Assembly: GCF_013387465.1 (NCBI RefSeq)
Contig: NZ_VYGV01000007.1
Coordinates: forward strand, 429,369-493,368
Direction: 5' to 3'
DNA from: Hydrogenophaga aromaticivorans
Lineage (GTDB): Bacteria; Pseudomonadota; Gammaproteobacteria; Burkholderiales; Burkholderiaceae_C
Length of the DNA stretch: 64,000 bases
The stretch's first letter is position 1. Each line of letters begins with the position of its first letter. A program made the position numbers and the translations under genes. Below are positions 21,270-28,940 of the stretch, piece by piece. Under the pieces are notes generated by a model, which was not told the DNA's origin, ran no database searches, and was given only the letters and a program-made list of their open reading frames with translations.

Positions 21270-21714
21270 GTCTTCCAGTTTTGAGTGGGGCGATGGCCTC
21301 CTTCGGCTCTCGGACCGGGCTGGCAGGGGCAGGTGGTCCGGGTGTTCGTTCTCCGTCACACCTCGCGGGTGTCTGCACGGGCGCGCACCCACCCCTTCTT
21401 CAACACCGTGGTGGCTTACGTCGGTGTGGGCAACCGCGAATGGGGACTGCGCCCGCCCACCCAAACCACCTGCCCCCGAAGTGATGTTCGAGCGAACCAG
21501 CAGGCACACCCTTCTGTCTTTGAGGTCGATGGCGGTTCCCCCGGGCGCAGGCCCCATTCGCCGTTGCCACAGAGGCCGCACGCACAAACAGTGTTGACGC
21601 AGTAGCCGATGCCCGCATGGGTGGCCGACGGCGAGCGTGGGCCGGAGAACGGGGGTGACGCCATCGGCCTGCGCGAGGTGCTGGCTCACCAGTCCCCGGA
21701 CCCCTTCGCAAGGT
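21270..21714. repeat. Intergenic region with nested inverted repeats
   Basis: No gene seen in these 445 bases between the convergent dppF and exporter genes. Two inverted-repeat pairs are visible. The 20-base arm at 21436-21455 (GCGAATGGGG...) is the reverse complement of 21542-21561 with one mismatch, extending into GGCAAC / GTTGCC. A second pair is 21325-21344 with about 21458-21477 (GGGGCAGGTGGT / ACCACCTGCCCC). The structure looks like a decayed repetitive element. Confidence 0.6.
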
Positions 21715-23535
21715 TCAAGCGTTGAACTGCAGCGCAGCCAAACCCGCGTACACCCCGCCCTGCGCCACCAGCTCCGCGTGTGTGCCTTGCTCCACCAGCC
21801 GCCCATGGTCCAGCACCACGATGTGGTCGACCTGCTGCACCGTGGCCAGGCGGTGGGCGATCACGAGGGTGGTGCGGTCCTTCATGGCCGACTCCAGCGC
21901 GGCCTGCACCATGCGTTCACTCTGTGCGTCCAGCGCGCTGGTGGCTTCGTCCAGCAACAGCAGCGGCGGGTTCTTCAACATGGCGCGCGCGATGGCGATG
22001 CGCTGGCGCTGCCCGCCTGAGAGGCGCACACCGCGCTCGCCGAGAAAGGTGTTGTAGCCCTCGGGCAGCTGGGCGATGAACTCGTCGGCAAAAGCCGCGT
22101 GGGCCGCGGCGCGCACCTCATCGTCGCTGGCGCCGGGTTTGCCGTAGCGGATGTTTTCCAGCGCACTGCTGGAGAAGATCACCGGGTCCTGCGGCACGAT
22201 GCCGATGTGTGAGCGCAGCTCGTGAAGGCTCAGCTGGTGGATCGGCACACCGTCGAGCGCGATCACACCCGAGGCCGGGTCGTAGTAGCGCAGCAGCAGG
22301 CCGAACACCGTGCTCTTGCCGGCACCACTGGGGCCCACCAATGCCACGGTCTGGCCGGGCTTCACTTCGAGTGAAAAACCGGCGAGCGCCGCCTGGGCCG
22401 GGCGCGAGGGGTAGTGGAACGTGATGTCCTCAAACCGCAGCGCGCTGCCGCCCTGTGGTGTGACCGCTGGCACCGGCGCCCCGGGCGACTGCACCGGGGA
22501 CTCCAGGCTCAGCAACTCCATCAGACGCTCGCTTGCGCCCGCGGCGCGCAGCAGGTCGCCGTAGACCTCGCCCAGCACGGCCACCGCGCCAGCGAGGATG
22601 ATGATGTAGACGACGGTCTGTCCCAGGTGGCCGGCGGTGATCTCGCCCGCAATGACCGCCTGCGTGCCCTGGTACAGGCCCCACAGCAGCAGGGCCGCCG
22701 TGCTGATGATGATGAAAGCCACCAGCCCGGCGCGCGCGCGGCTGCGCTTGACCGCGGTGCCGAAGGCCTGCTCGGTCGAGTCGGCAAAACGCTGCGCCTC
22801 GCGGTCTTCGGCGGTGTAGCTCTGCACGATGGGGATCGCGTTCAGCACCTCGGCGGCGATCGCGCTGGAGTCGGCCACGCGGTCCTGGCTGGCGCGCGAG
22901 AGTTTGCGCACGCGCCGGCCGAACCACATGCTCGGCAGCACCACCAGCAGGATGATCAGCGACACCTGCAGCATCACATAGGGGTTGGTCCAGACCAGCA
23001 TCACCACCGCGCCCACGCCCATGAAGGCGTTGCGCAGGCCCATGGAGAGTGAGGATCCGACGACCGTTTGCACCAGCGTGGTGTCGGTGGTCAGGCGGCT
23101 CAGCACCTCGCCGGTTTGTGTCGTTTCAAAGAACTGCGGGCTCTGGCGCAGCACGTGGCTGTAGACCGCGTTGCGCAGGTTCGCGGTGATGCGCTCGCCC
23201 AGCCAGCTCACCAGGTAGAAACGCGCGGCCGAGAACAGGCCCAGCGCGACCGCCACACCGAACAGCTGCAGGAAATGCCCACGTAGCGCCACCGCCTGCG
23301 TGCCGCGGTCGCCCGACACCAGACCACCATCGATCAGGTGGCGCAGCGCCACCGGAAACAGCAGCGTGGCCGCCGCGGCGCCGATCAGGAACAGCACCGC
23401 CAGCCCTATCTGCAACCGGTACGGTCGCATGAACGGGCGCAGGCCGCCGAGCGCGGTGGGGGTGGTGGATTTGGGGCGTTCGGTGGGTGCGGCAGCGGTC
23501 ATGGAAGGAGTGTGCCGGGTTTTGTCTTGCTTCAC
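21715..23535 (-). CDS. ABC transporter with fused membrane and ATPase domains (MsbA/lipid exporter type)
   Basis: Homodimeric-type ABC exporter, 606 residues from the GTG at 23535 or 595 from the ATG at 23502. The GTG has AAGGTG seven bases upstream, whereas the ATG lacks a clear site. The six-helix transmembrane domain covers about residues 30-330. The ATPase domain has Walker A GPSGAGKST, signature [14 protein letters not shown], Walker B LLLLDEATSALD and switch IAHRLATV. The first helix region (MRPYRLQIGLAVLFLIGAAAATL) resembles exporters annotated as lipid A or multidrug exporters. The substrate cannot be told. It is convergent with dppF. Confidence 0.9.
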   Translation of the reverse strand: MKQDKTRHTPSMTAAAPTERPKSTTPTALGGLRPFMRPYRLQIGLAVLFLIGAAAATLLFPVALRHLIDGGLVSGDRGTQAVALRGHFLQLFGVAVALGLFSAARFYLVSWLGERITANLRNAVYSHVLRQSPQFFETTQTGEVLSRLTTDTTLVQTVVGSSLSMGLRNAFMGVGAVVMLVWTNPYVMLQVSLIILLVVLPSMWFGRRVRKLSRASQDRVADSSAIAAEVLNAIPIVQSYTAEDREAQRFADSTEQAFGTAVKRSRARAGLVAFIIISTAALLLWGLYQGTQAVIAGEITAGHLGQTVVYIIILAGAVAVLGEVYGDLLRAAGASERLMELLSLESPVQSPGAPVPAVTPQGGSALRFEDITFHYPSRPAQAALAGFSLEVKPGQTVALVGPSGAGKSTVFGLLLRYYDPASGVIALDGVPIHQLSLHELRSHIGIVPQDPVIFSSSALENIRYGKPGASDDEVRAAAHAAFADEFIAQLPEGYNTFLGERGVRLSGGQRQRIAIARAMLKNPPLLLLDEATSALDAQSERMVQAALESAMKDRTTLVIAHRLATVQQVDHIVVLDHGRLVEQGTHAELVAQGGVYAGLAALQFNA

Positions 23536-23577
23536 CCGGGATCACCTTGGGCGCGGGGCGGCGGCTGGTCTGCCGTG

Positions 23578-24609
23578 CTACAGCACCACTGCGCTGACGA
23601 TCAGGAAGTAGGTCAGCAGGCTCAGCAGGTCCTGCACGATGGTGGCCAGCGGGCCGCTGCCGTAGGCCGGGTCACTGCCCAGCCGGCCCAACAGCCAGGG
23701 CAGCGCCAGCCCGATGGTGGTGGCGATGCCGCCCGCCGCCACCAGCGCACCCGACACCGCGAAAGCCAGCGACCAGTCGCCAAAGGCCAGCCACACGGCG
23801 GGCAGCGTCAAACCACCCAGCACCAGCCCGATCAGCACGCCGGTGCGCAATTCGCCACCGATCAGCGTGGACAGGCGGGCGTGGCTCAGCGAGAGCCCGC
23901 GCACCGCCACCGCTTCGGTTTGTGTGCCGATGGCGTCGGCCAGGTACACCAGTCCGGGCACGAAGAACGCGATCGCCGGATTCACTGACAGCGCGCGCTC
24001 GAACCTGACCACGATGAAGGTTGCCAGCACGCTGCCCACCAAGCCCAGCAACAGCCAGGGCAGCCGGTGCCGCAGGCGCCGCAGGGGCGGCTCTTCGATC
24101 GCCTCCCGCGCATGCAGTGTCTCGCGCGTGATGCCGGCGAAGCGGTGGATGTCTTCCACGTGTTCGCGCCGCAGGATGTGCAGCAGCGCCGGGGCCGGCA
24201 CCACGCCCACCAGGCGCCCCTGGGCGTCGGTCACCGGGATCGCACTGAGTTCGTGGTGCAGCGCCAGCGATGCCACGCGCTCCTGGTCCGTTTCGTCGTG
24301 CACCTTGGGAAAATGGAGGTTGGCGACCTGGCCAACCCGTGTGTCACGGGGCAGTGCGAGCAGGGCTGCCAGCGGTACGACGCCCACCAAGTGGTCACCG
24401 GCATCGAGCACGCACACCAGGTCGATGCATTCGCTGGGCTGCGCCAGCAGCGCGTCCAGCACCTCGGCCACCGTCTGGTCTGGCCTGGCCCGGGGCACAT
24501 CGGCCACCGCATGGCGTGCTGCGGTTTCGTTGTGGCGCGACGCGCGCGGGTCCTGTTCGGTGCGGGGGCGGGTCGCGGCGGGTGTGGCGGAGGGGTTGGG
24601 GTGCGACAT
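23578..24609 (-). CDS. MgtE-like divalent cation transporter with CBS domains
   Basis: Inner-membrane protein of 343 residues combining two CBS domains (about residues 35-165: VVPLAALLALPRD... and LSAIPVTDAQGRLVGVV) with an MgtE-type pore domain of about five helices (residues 180-343). The pore part has FFVPGLVYLADAIGTQTEAVAVRGL, matching the conserved P-x-G-N-x-G-x-Q region of MgtE in altered form. It is shorter than typical MgtE (about 450 residues) because the N-terminal superhelical domain is missing. Probable role is uptake or efflux of Mg2+ or another divalent cation. It is the first member of the stress block that follows. Confidence 0.82.
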   Translation of the reverse strand: MSHPNPSATPAATRPRTEQDPRASRHNETAARHAVADVPRARPDQTVAEVLDALLAQPSECIDLVCVLDAGDHLVGVVPLAALLALPRDTRVGQVANLHFPKVHDETDQERVASLALHHELSAIPVTDAQGRLVGVVPAPALLHILRREHVEDIHRFAGITRETLHAREAIEEPPLRRLRHRLPWLLLGLVGSVLATFIVVRFERALSVNPAIAFFVPGLVYLADAIGTQTEAVAVRGLSLSHARLSTLIGGELRTGVLIGLVLGGLTLPAVWLAFGDWSLAFAVSGALVAAGGIATTIGLALPWLLGRLGSDPAYGSGPLATIVQDLLSLLTYFLIVSAVVL

Positions 24610-24702
24610 GGGGCTCTTTCCGTGGTCGAGCGTGTGATCGCTCGCTGTGCGGAGTCTAGGTGCCCGGGGCGTAATTCGCTGGCGGGTCCCAGCGCGAACG
24701 GG

Positions 24703-25041
24703 TCAGGCGTGGGCGTGCGCCAGCGGACCCGAGATGCGGGCGTGGACCTGTTGCAGATCGGCGATGAGCGCGTCCACCTGTGCCATGAACTCGTTGCGGC
24801 TGGCGAGCGGGCTTTGTGTGATGAGCGCGGTGGAGCGTTCGGCCAGTGCCTGCTCCCCCGCCTGGCGGGCCCAGCGCCGCACTTCACAGTAGGTCAACAA
24901 GGCCAGACGGCTCATGTCGCCGCTGCGGCGAGCGTGTTGCAGGTCGCCGAGAAGATCCTCGAGACTGAGCTGGATGGGCGCGGTGGAAGCGGTCATGTTG
25001 CAGTGCAGCATATCCCGGTTTCCGAAAGCTTGCTGATCCAT
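24703..25041 (-). CDS. Hypothetical protein
   Basis: Small, mostly helical, soluble protein with no family I recognise; up to 112 residues. The clear part starts at MTASTAPIQLSLEDLLGDL (in-frame ATG at 24996), with another ATG at 25011 and the longest at 25041. No start has a convincing ribosome-binding site. Charged helices follow (ARRSGDMSRLALLTYCEVRRWARQAG). It is on the same strand as, and 93 bases upstream of, the MgtE-like gene and may be cotranscribed with it. Confidence 0.55.
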   Translation of the reverse strand: MDQQAFGNRDMLHCNMTASTAPIQLSLEDLLGDLQHARRSGDMSRLALLTYCEVRRWARQAGEQALAERSTALITQSPLASRNEFMAQVDALIADLQQVHARISGPLAHAHA

Positions 25042-25144
25042 TCGTCGGTTGGTGGGGATTCAGGGCCCACAGCCATGCCTGCAGGGTCGTTTGCAGCGGG
25101 ATGCTCCGGCGTGCCCGGCCCTGGGGTGACACGCTGGCCGGCAC

Positions 25145-25342
25145 TCAGAATGCTGGCCGCGAAATCCCCTGAATCCGCGTTTCGATCTCACGCACGTCGA
25201 ATGCCGAGAAATCGATGTCCTGGGCCACCTCGACGCGTTGGTCCACGGGGCGGCTGAGAGCCGCCTTCAGTTCGCTGCGCGAGTTTCTGACAAAGATGCG
25301 GGCGATGGAACTGTTGGCAACCAGAATCCATTGTTTCGTCAT
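25145..25342 (-). CDS. Short protein resembling the N-terminus of host-attachment (baeRF-like) proteins
   Basis: 65 residues. The beginning MTKQWILVANSSIARIF matches the first strand and loop of the family annotated as 'protein required for attachment to host cells', which is usually about 140 residues. The rest (residues 20-65) is not recognisable and ends early, so this may be a truncated or strongly diverged copy. The ATG at 25342 is the natural start. It is divergent from the uspA gene across the Crp/Fnr-type operator at 25430. Confidence that it is a functional gene is low. Confidence 0.4.
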   Translation of the reverse strand: MTKQWILVANSSIARIFVRNSRSELKAALSRPVDQRVEVAQDIDFSAFDVREIETRIQGISRPAF

Positions 25343-25429
25343 GTTGGTTCCAGGGCGTGGGTCGGGTCCGGCGGCTTGACAGGGCCAGACCCCATAGGCA
25401 CCCCTCCAGGCGGCGTATGACGTCCAGCG

Positions 25430-25443
25430 TTGAGCAGGCTCAA
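25430..25443 (+). promoter_or_regulatory. Crp/Fnr-type operator upstream of uspA
   Basis: TTGAGC-AG-GCTCAA is a perfect 6-bp palindrome of the TTGA-N6-TCAA type. Its centre (25436.5) is 31 bases upstream of a CAGAAT -10-like hexamer at 25465-25470, the spacing of a class II activated promoter (site at about -41.5). The predicted transcript would have a leader of about 58 bases before the uspA ATG. Confidence 0.7.
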
Positions 25444-25535
25444 TCGCAGCGTCGACGGGATGCCCAGAATGCATGTGTACCCGTCCCCCGGCTGTGGCGG
25501 TGGATTCTTCGAGAGGCATTCAACAAGGGCTCGTC

Positions 25536-25964
25536 ATGCTGAAATTTCTGATCGCAGTGGATGGTTCTGTGCACGCGAAGAACGCCATCGAGGCTGTTGC
25601 AGCTTTGGCGCGTGCTTCAGCACAGCTGGAGGTGATCCTCGTGAACGTGAGGAACGACCCGATCTATTACGCTGAACTGCCACCCGATGCGCTGCAGGAA
25701 CTGGAAGCCGCGGTGCTCACCCAGCAGGCCCGGGTGCTTCAGGAAGCCGCTGCACTGGCCCGTGCCAGTGGCCTGACCGTCAGTGCCACGCGGGACCCCA
25801 GTGGGACGGAAGCCACCGAGATCGTGCGGGCGGCCGAAGAGCTCGGCGTGGACCAGATCGTGATGGGTACCCGTGGCATGGGCGCCATCGGAGGCCTGTT
25901 CATGGGCTCGGTTGCACAGCGGGTGGTCCATCTTGCCAAGACGCCGGTCCTGCTGGTGAAGTAG
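25536..25964 (+). CDS. Universal stress protein
   Basis: UspA-family protein, 142 residues. It begins MLKFLIAVDGSVHAKNAIEAV and ends with the ATP-binding motif MGTRGMGAIGGLFMGSVAQRVVHLAKTPVLLVK, the G-2x-G-9x-G-S/T pattern of the nucleotide-binding subclass. Such proteins help bacteria survive energy limitation and oxygen shortage. The start at 25536 is preceded by AAGG. It is preceded by a Crp/Fnr-type operator (25430-25443), consistent with induction under low oxygen. Confidence 0.93.
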   Translation: MLKFLIAVDGSVHAKNAIEAVAALARASAQLEVILVNVRNDPIYYAELPPDALQELEAAVLTQQARVLQEAAALARASGLTVSATRDPSGTEATEIVRAAEELGVDQIVMGTRGMGAIGGLFMGSVAQRVVHLAKTPVLLVK

Positions 25965-26005
25965 GGCCGGCGCGTAGCCGCTGCCAGGACCGACACTTGG
26001 TGCGA

Positions 26006-26536
26006 TCACACCACCACGCGGGTCCAATGTCCTTGGCTGGTTTCCGGCGCACCCGGCAGGCTGGGCGCTTTGTCCAACTCGGCCTTCGGCGTGTGCATCG
26101 CGAGTTCGCGGTCCATGCCGTTGCGGATGATCTTTGCCAGTCCGCCGACCTGCTTCGCACAGGCTTCGATCACGTCGTCCAGTGAAATGATGCCACTCAG
26201 GTGATGCTCACCATCGGTCACCAGAAGGCGGCGAACGCCGCTGTCCTGCATGGCGACAACCGCCTGGTCCAGGCTGGCATTTTCGGCAATCAGCGTGAGG
26301 TCCACATGGGCCAGATCGCCCACTTCTATGTCCAGCTCCAGCGGCATGCGGGCCAGTGCGTCAACGACCAGATCGCGGTCGGTCACGATGCCGCACACCT
26401 GTTCGCCCCTGGCATCGCTGCAGGTAACGACCAGCGTTCCCACATGGTGGTCGCGCATCATGCGAGCGGCCTCCATGAGCGAACGCTGCGCGTCGATGGT
26501 GACAATATCCCGGTTGCAGATGGCGCTGACTTGCAT
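26006..26536 (-). CDS. CBS-domain pair protein
   Basis: Cytosolic protein of 176 residues made of two CBS domains (about residues 1-60 and 70-130), which usually bind adenine nucleotides as an energy sensor. The motif GIVTDRDLVV is typical of the first repeat and LSGIISLDDVIEAC of the second. A charged tail of about 35 residues follows. The ATG at 26536 has an excellent ribosome-binding site (AAGGAGGG). A candidate degenerate Crp/Fnr box lies upstream at 26609-26622. Its neighbours suggest an energy-stress role. Confidence 0.9.
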   Translation of the reverse strand: MQVSAICNRDIVTIDAQRSLMEAARMMRDHHVGTLVVTCSDARGEQVCGIVTDRDLVVDALARMPLELDIEVGDLAHVDLTLIAENASLDQAVVAMQDSGVRRLLVTDGEHHLSGIISLDDVIEACAKQVGGLAKIIRNGMDRELAMHTPKAELDKAPSLPGAPETSQGHWTRVVV

Positions 26537-26608
26537 GGTGCCCTCCTTGTGAGCCGTCTTGAGTGGAGTGACCGAGCGCTTATCGTGCTCCTTTCGGCGG
26601 TTGTGCAA

Positions 26609-26622
26609 TTGCGTTCAATCAA
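26609..26622 (-). promoter_or_regulatory. Possible degenerate Crp/Fnr-type operator for the CBS protein
   Basis: Read on the minus strand this is TTGATTGAACGCAA, with one perfect Fnr half-site (TTGAT) and one weak half-site. Its centre is 31 bases upstream of a CACGAT -10-like hexamer (26582-26587, minus strand). It is weaker than the other boxes in the region. Confidence 0.4.
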
Positions 26623-26715
26623 CTGATGGCGCTGGCAGAGTCGGCTGTCTGCGGCATTCGGTGGTTCACGCATGGCTTTCTCCGGGTTGACTTCGGGAAG
26701 CGGGCGGTACAGGGG

Positions 26716-27321
26716 TCATTGAAGGGCCGGCAGGCCCACGCTTTGCGCCAGTGCGATGCGTTGCGAGGGTTTCAGGCCCAGCCGGGTCGCCAGCAGCCGG
26801 CGGTCAACCAGACCGCGGACCACCGTCGCCAGACCCGCGCTGGCGCAGTAGAGGTAGACGTTCTGGGCAATGCACCCCGCGTCCGCACCCACCAGGAAAT
26901 GGCGCTCTTCCGGTGAAGCCGGCGTTGCCTTCGCGAAGTCGGCCACATAGACCAGGGTCAGGGGCGCGCTGCCCACGAAGTCTTGCGTGCCGGTGATCGC
27001 TCGCAGGTCTTCGGCCTTCACCAGATTCAGGCGATGGCACAGCGCGTCGTAGCGGAAGCTGCCTTGCGCCAGAACCACGTAGAGATCCATCTCCTGCCAG
27101 TTGTGTGCCGATGGCGCGGTGCGGCCATGACTGGAAGGCCGGTTGATGCCGAAGGCGGCCCAGAGCAAGGCCGAAATCTGTTCGGCCGACAACGGGTCTC
27201 TGGAAAAGCTGCGGCTGCTCGTTCTCTGACGCAGCGCATCGACCAGCGTAGCCTGTACCGGTAGAACCGGGGGTGGGAGCGGGAAAGTGTCGGTTTCGAA
27301 ATCGATGGCAATGTCGGTCAT
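26716..27321 (-). CDS. Nitroreductase family protein (SagB/ThcOx-like)
   Basis: Predicted FMN-dependent oxidoreductase of the nitroreductase superfamily, 201 residues. The N-terminal phosphate-binding motif RQRTSSRSFSRDPLSAEQISALLWAAFGINRP is near residues 30-60, followed by GRTAPSAHNWQEMDLYVV; the C-terminal part GADAGCIAQNVYLYCASAGLATVVRG binds flavin in this family. Substrate is unknown. The ATG at 27321 has a moderate ribosome-binding site; an upstream in-frame start at 27363 would begin inside the terminator-like hairpin and is less likely. A candidate structured RNA with a terminator lies directly upstream. Confidence 0.85.
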   Translation of the reverse strand: MTDIAIDFETDTFPLPPPVLPVQATLVDALRQRTSSRSFSRDPLSAEQISALLWAAFGINRPSSHGRTAPSAHNWQEMDLYVVLAQGSFRYDALCHRLNLVKAEDLRAITGTQDFVGSAPLTLVYVADFAKATPASPEERHFLVGADAGCIAQNVYLYCASAGLATVVRGLVDRRLLATRLGLKPSQRIALAQSVGLPALQ

Positions 27322-27361
27322 TTCGAGTCCCTGTCCATGCGTGGGTTGGTGACCCAACACC

Positions 27362-27400
27362 AAAAAAGAAGGCCCGCCAAACCCTGACGGGTGGCGGGCC
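27362..27400 (-). terminator. Intrinsic terminator upstream of the nitroreductase gene
   Basis: On the minus strand GGCCCGCC (27400-27393) pairs with GGCGGGCC (27378-27371), followed by TTCTTTTTT (27370-27362). It ends about 40 bases before the nitroreductase start, on the same strand. It could end a separate small RNA, or be the expression platform of a leader-regulated gene. Confidence 0.75.
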
Positions 27401-27553
27401 CTGTGAAGGTCCCCGGCATCGCGTGTGACCGTCCTGCCGGTCTGAGGGTGCCTTCACCCCTCGTGGTGTCGGAGACACCACGACCTTTCCCTCTGAGGGG
27501 AAACCTCACCTGACCGCTCGTCAACGGACTTGCATCACATTCCCCGATCGGCA
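27362..27553 (-). ncRNA. Candidate structured RNA (leader or small RNA) with two similar modules
   Basis: Minus-strand segment of about 190 bases ending in the terminator at 27362. Read 5' to 3' on the minus strand it contains two similar modules (27510-27478 and 27458-27427), each of the form GGTGA-R-G...CCCTCAGA...GG, separated by a perfect 10-bp hairpin (TCGTGGTGTC/GACACCACGA, 27461-27483). A Crp/Fnr-type operator at 27587 is placed to activate transcription here. It matches no riboswitch class I can recall. The 5' end is inferred from the operator, not observed. Confidence 0.45.
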
Positions 27554-27586
27554 GTTGCAGTGTGCTGCGACCGGGGATGGGCGTCA

Positions 27587-27600
27587 TTGAGCATGCTCAA
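27587..27600 (-). promoter_or_regulatory. Crp/Fnr-type operator upstream of the candidate RNA
   Basis: TTGAGC-AT-GCTCAA is a perfect palindrome. On the minus strand a CACACT hexamer (27564-27559) lies 32 bases from its centre and could act as a weak -10. The plus-strand equivalent position (CGGCTC) does not resemble a -10, so activation towards the RNA and nitroreductase gene is preferred. Confidence 0.6.
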
Positions 27601-27704
27601 TCCAGGCGCTGGTTTTCCGCGCGGCTCAGTTGACGTCATGCCCGAATTCCGGCCATGGAGGTACGGTTGCTTTCGGCATGATCGAAGGGGCGCCAGGAGA
27701 AGCG

Positions 27705-27785
27705 ATGAAGAGGTCGAGATTTTCAGAGAAGCAGGTCGCCTACGCGCTGCGGTGGGCTGAGTCGGGAACCCCGGTGGTCGATGTG
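27705..27785 (+). pseudogene. Remnant of IS3-family transposase OrfA
   Basis: The reading frame starting at the ATG at 27705 (MKRSRFSEKQVAYALRWAESGTPVVDV) matches the start of IS3-family OrfA proteins, whose usual form is MKRSRFTEEQI-A-AL-QAE-GT-V-EV. After about 27 residues the similarity stops and the frame becomes unrelated sequence. No OrfB, DDE motif or clear terminal inverted repeat is seen. The remnant lies just downstream (in gene orientation) of the Crp/Fnr gene and marks past insertion activity here. Confidence 0.75.
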
Positions 27786-27938
27786 CAACCAGGCCAGAAG
27801 ACTCGGTTTGTGCCGTTACCTGCGTCCCCGCCTTTTCCGCCCGTCCTCCAGGCCATTCCAGCGCCAGTGGAAGCGAGAGGCGCTCCATGCGCGACGCGAT
27901 CCGGTTTGAAGCGCGGTCATGGTCAGGTGCGGGTGGTA

Positions 27939-28787
27939 TCAAGCTGCGAGGCTAAGAGCCTGCGCGTACCTGCCTTGCGCAGGCACGCGGTGAGCCGGTG
28001 TTCGAGCGCGGGGGGGCGCGGGCGCATCCAGTTGCCGCCGCGTGCTGCGAGCGAAGGCGCCGAGTCCGTCCATGTCCAGGATCTCGACCTCGCGAGCGCA
28101 CACTTGGACCAGACCCAGTGAAGAGAGGGTGGTGAAGCTGCGACTGACAGTTTCGTGCGCCACTCCCAGCAGGCTGGATATCTCGCGCCGCCCCATCCGC
28201 AGGAGAAAGCGGCGCGGCGACTGACCGCAGTCCGCCATGCGTCGGGAATGCTGGATAAGGAAACGCGCCAAGCGCACCTCGGACGCGACCGCCGCCATGA
28301 TGTCCACGAGTTCGCGGCTGCGCGCGAGGGTGAGGCTTCCGGAGCGCTGCAGCATCAGGCCAAAGGCCGGAAGCGCTTCACACAGGCGTGGTATGTCGCA
28401 CCTCGGGACCACATAGACGGCAGACTCCTCCAGGGCGGTAATGGCCACCGGGTATGTGGCCATGCAAAGCGCGTCAAATCCCAGTAACTCGCTCCGGATG
28501 GCAAAGGCCAACACCTGTTCGTAGCCGTCCTTGTCGGTTCGGAAAACCTTGAAAGTGCCTGCGCGGACGAAGAAGAGGGCATCGGCTGGTGCGCCCTCGT
28601 GTACCAGGCTCTCGCCGGTATGCACCTTGCGAATGGTCACAGGTAGGCGCGCAGCGATATCCGAAGAGCCGGCCGGAACGCCGGACAGTTGCAACAAATC
28701 GGCGATGGTGGCCCCAACAGACTTCGTGGGTATCAGGCCATGCGGAGTTCTCTGGTCGGTGATCTGGAATGGGTCCGGACAGTTCAT
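27939..28787 (-). CDS. Crp/Fnr-family transcriptional regulator without Fnr cluster cysteines
   Basis: 282 residues: cyclic-nucleotide-type sensor domain (about 45-150) and winged helix-turn-helix (about 165-240). The recognition helix includes HETVSRSF (residues 211-218), keeping the E-x-x-S-R pattern with which Fnr reads TTGA. The N-terminal cysteine cluster of Fnr is missing: only C3 is near the N-terminus, and the position matching the fourth ligand appears to be tyrosine (about 125). Other cysteines are C108, C130, C136, C187 and C230. The effector is therefore unknown. A 40-residue Pro/Ala/Arg tail is extra. The ATG at 28787 has AGGAG upstream. It is the obvious candidate to bind the TTGAGC boxes nearby. 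Confidence 0.9.
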   Translation of the reverse strand: MNCPDPFQITDQRTPHGLIPTKSVGATIADLLQLSGVPAGSSDIAARLPVTIRKVHTGESLVHEGAPADALFFVRAGTFKVFRTDKDGYEQVLAFAIRSELLGFDALCMATYPVAITALEESAVYVVPRCDIPRLCEALPAFGLMLQRSGSLTLARSRELVDIMAAVASEVRLARFLIQHSRRMADCGQSPRRFLLRMGRREISSLLGVAHETVSRSFTTLSSLGLVQVCAREVEILDMDGLGAFARSTRRQLDAPAPPRARTPAHRVPAQGRYAQALSLAA

Positions 28788-28832
28788 CGGGTGGCTCCTG
28801 AAAGGGACTTCTTGGCGTTGTCTGAAGCTTTT

Positions 28833-28940
28833 AGCATCTGACAAAGCGCGCGTTCCTGCTATCAGACTGGGCATTCAGATGAGCTCGGAAACAGCGCTAT
28901 TGGTCAGGGAGTTTTACCTATACGGAGTAGGAGTATTCCG
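28833..28940 (+). repeat. 108-bp duplicated regulatory module, copy 1
   Basis: Aligns without gaps to 31449-31556 at 83 of 108 identical positions (counted by eye). Best-conserved blocks are GGCTAT-like, GGCATTCAGATGA, CGGAAAC and GTAGGAGTATTC. It lies between the divergent Crp/Fnr and alcohol dehydrogenase genes, with 182 bases to the latter. Its codon pattern does not show synonymous bias, so it is more likely regulatory than coding. The rest of 28788-29122 holds no gene I can support. Confidence 0.7.

Noticed and set aside
27535..27942. 135-codon reverse frame between the regulator and the nitroreductase
   Set aside because: Low-complexity, with no motif, and it overlaps the Crp/Fnr box and the IS remnant; no ribosome-binding site.
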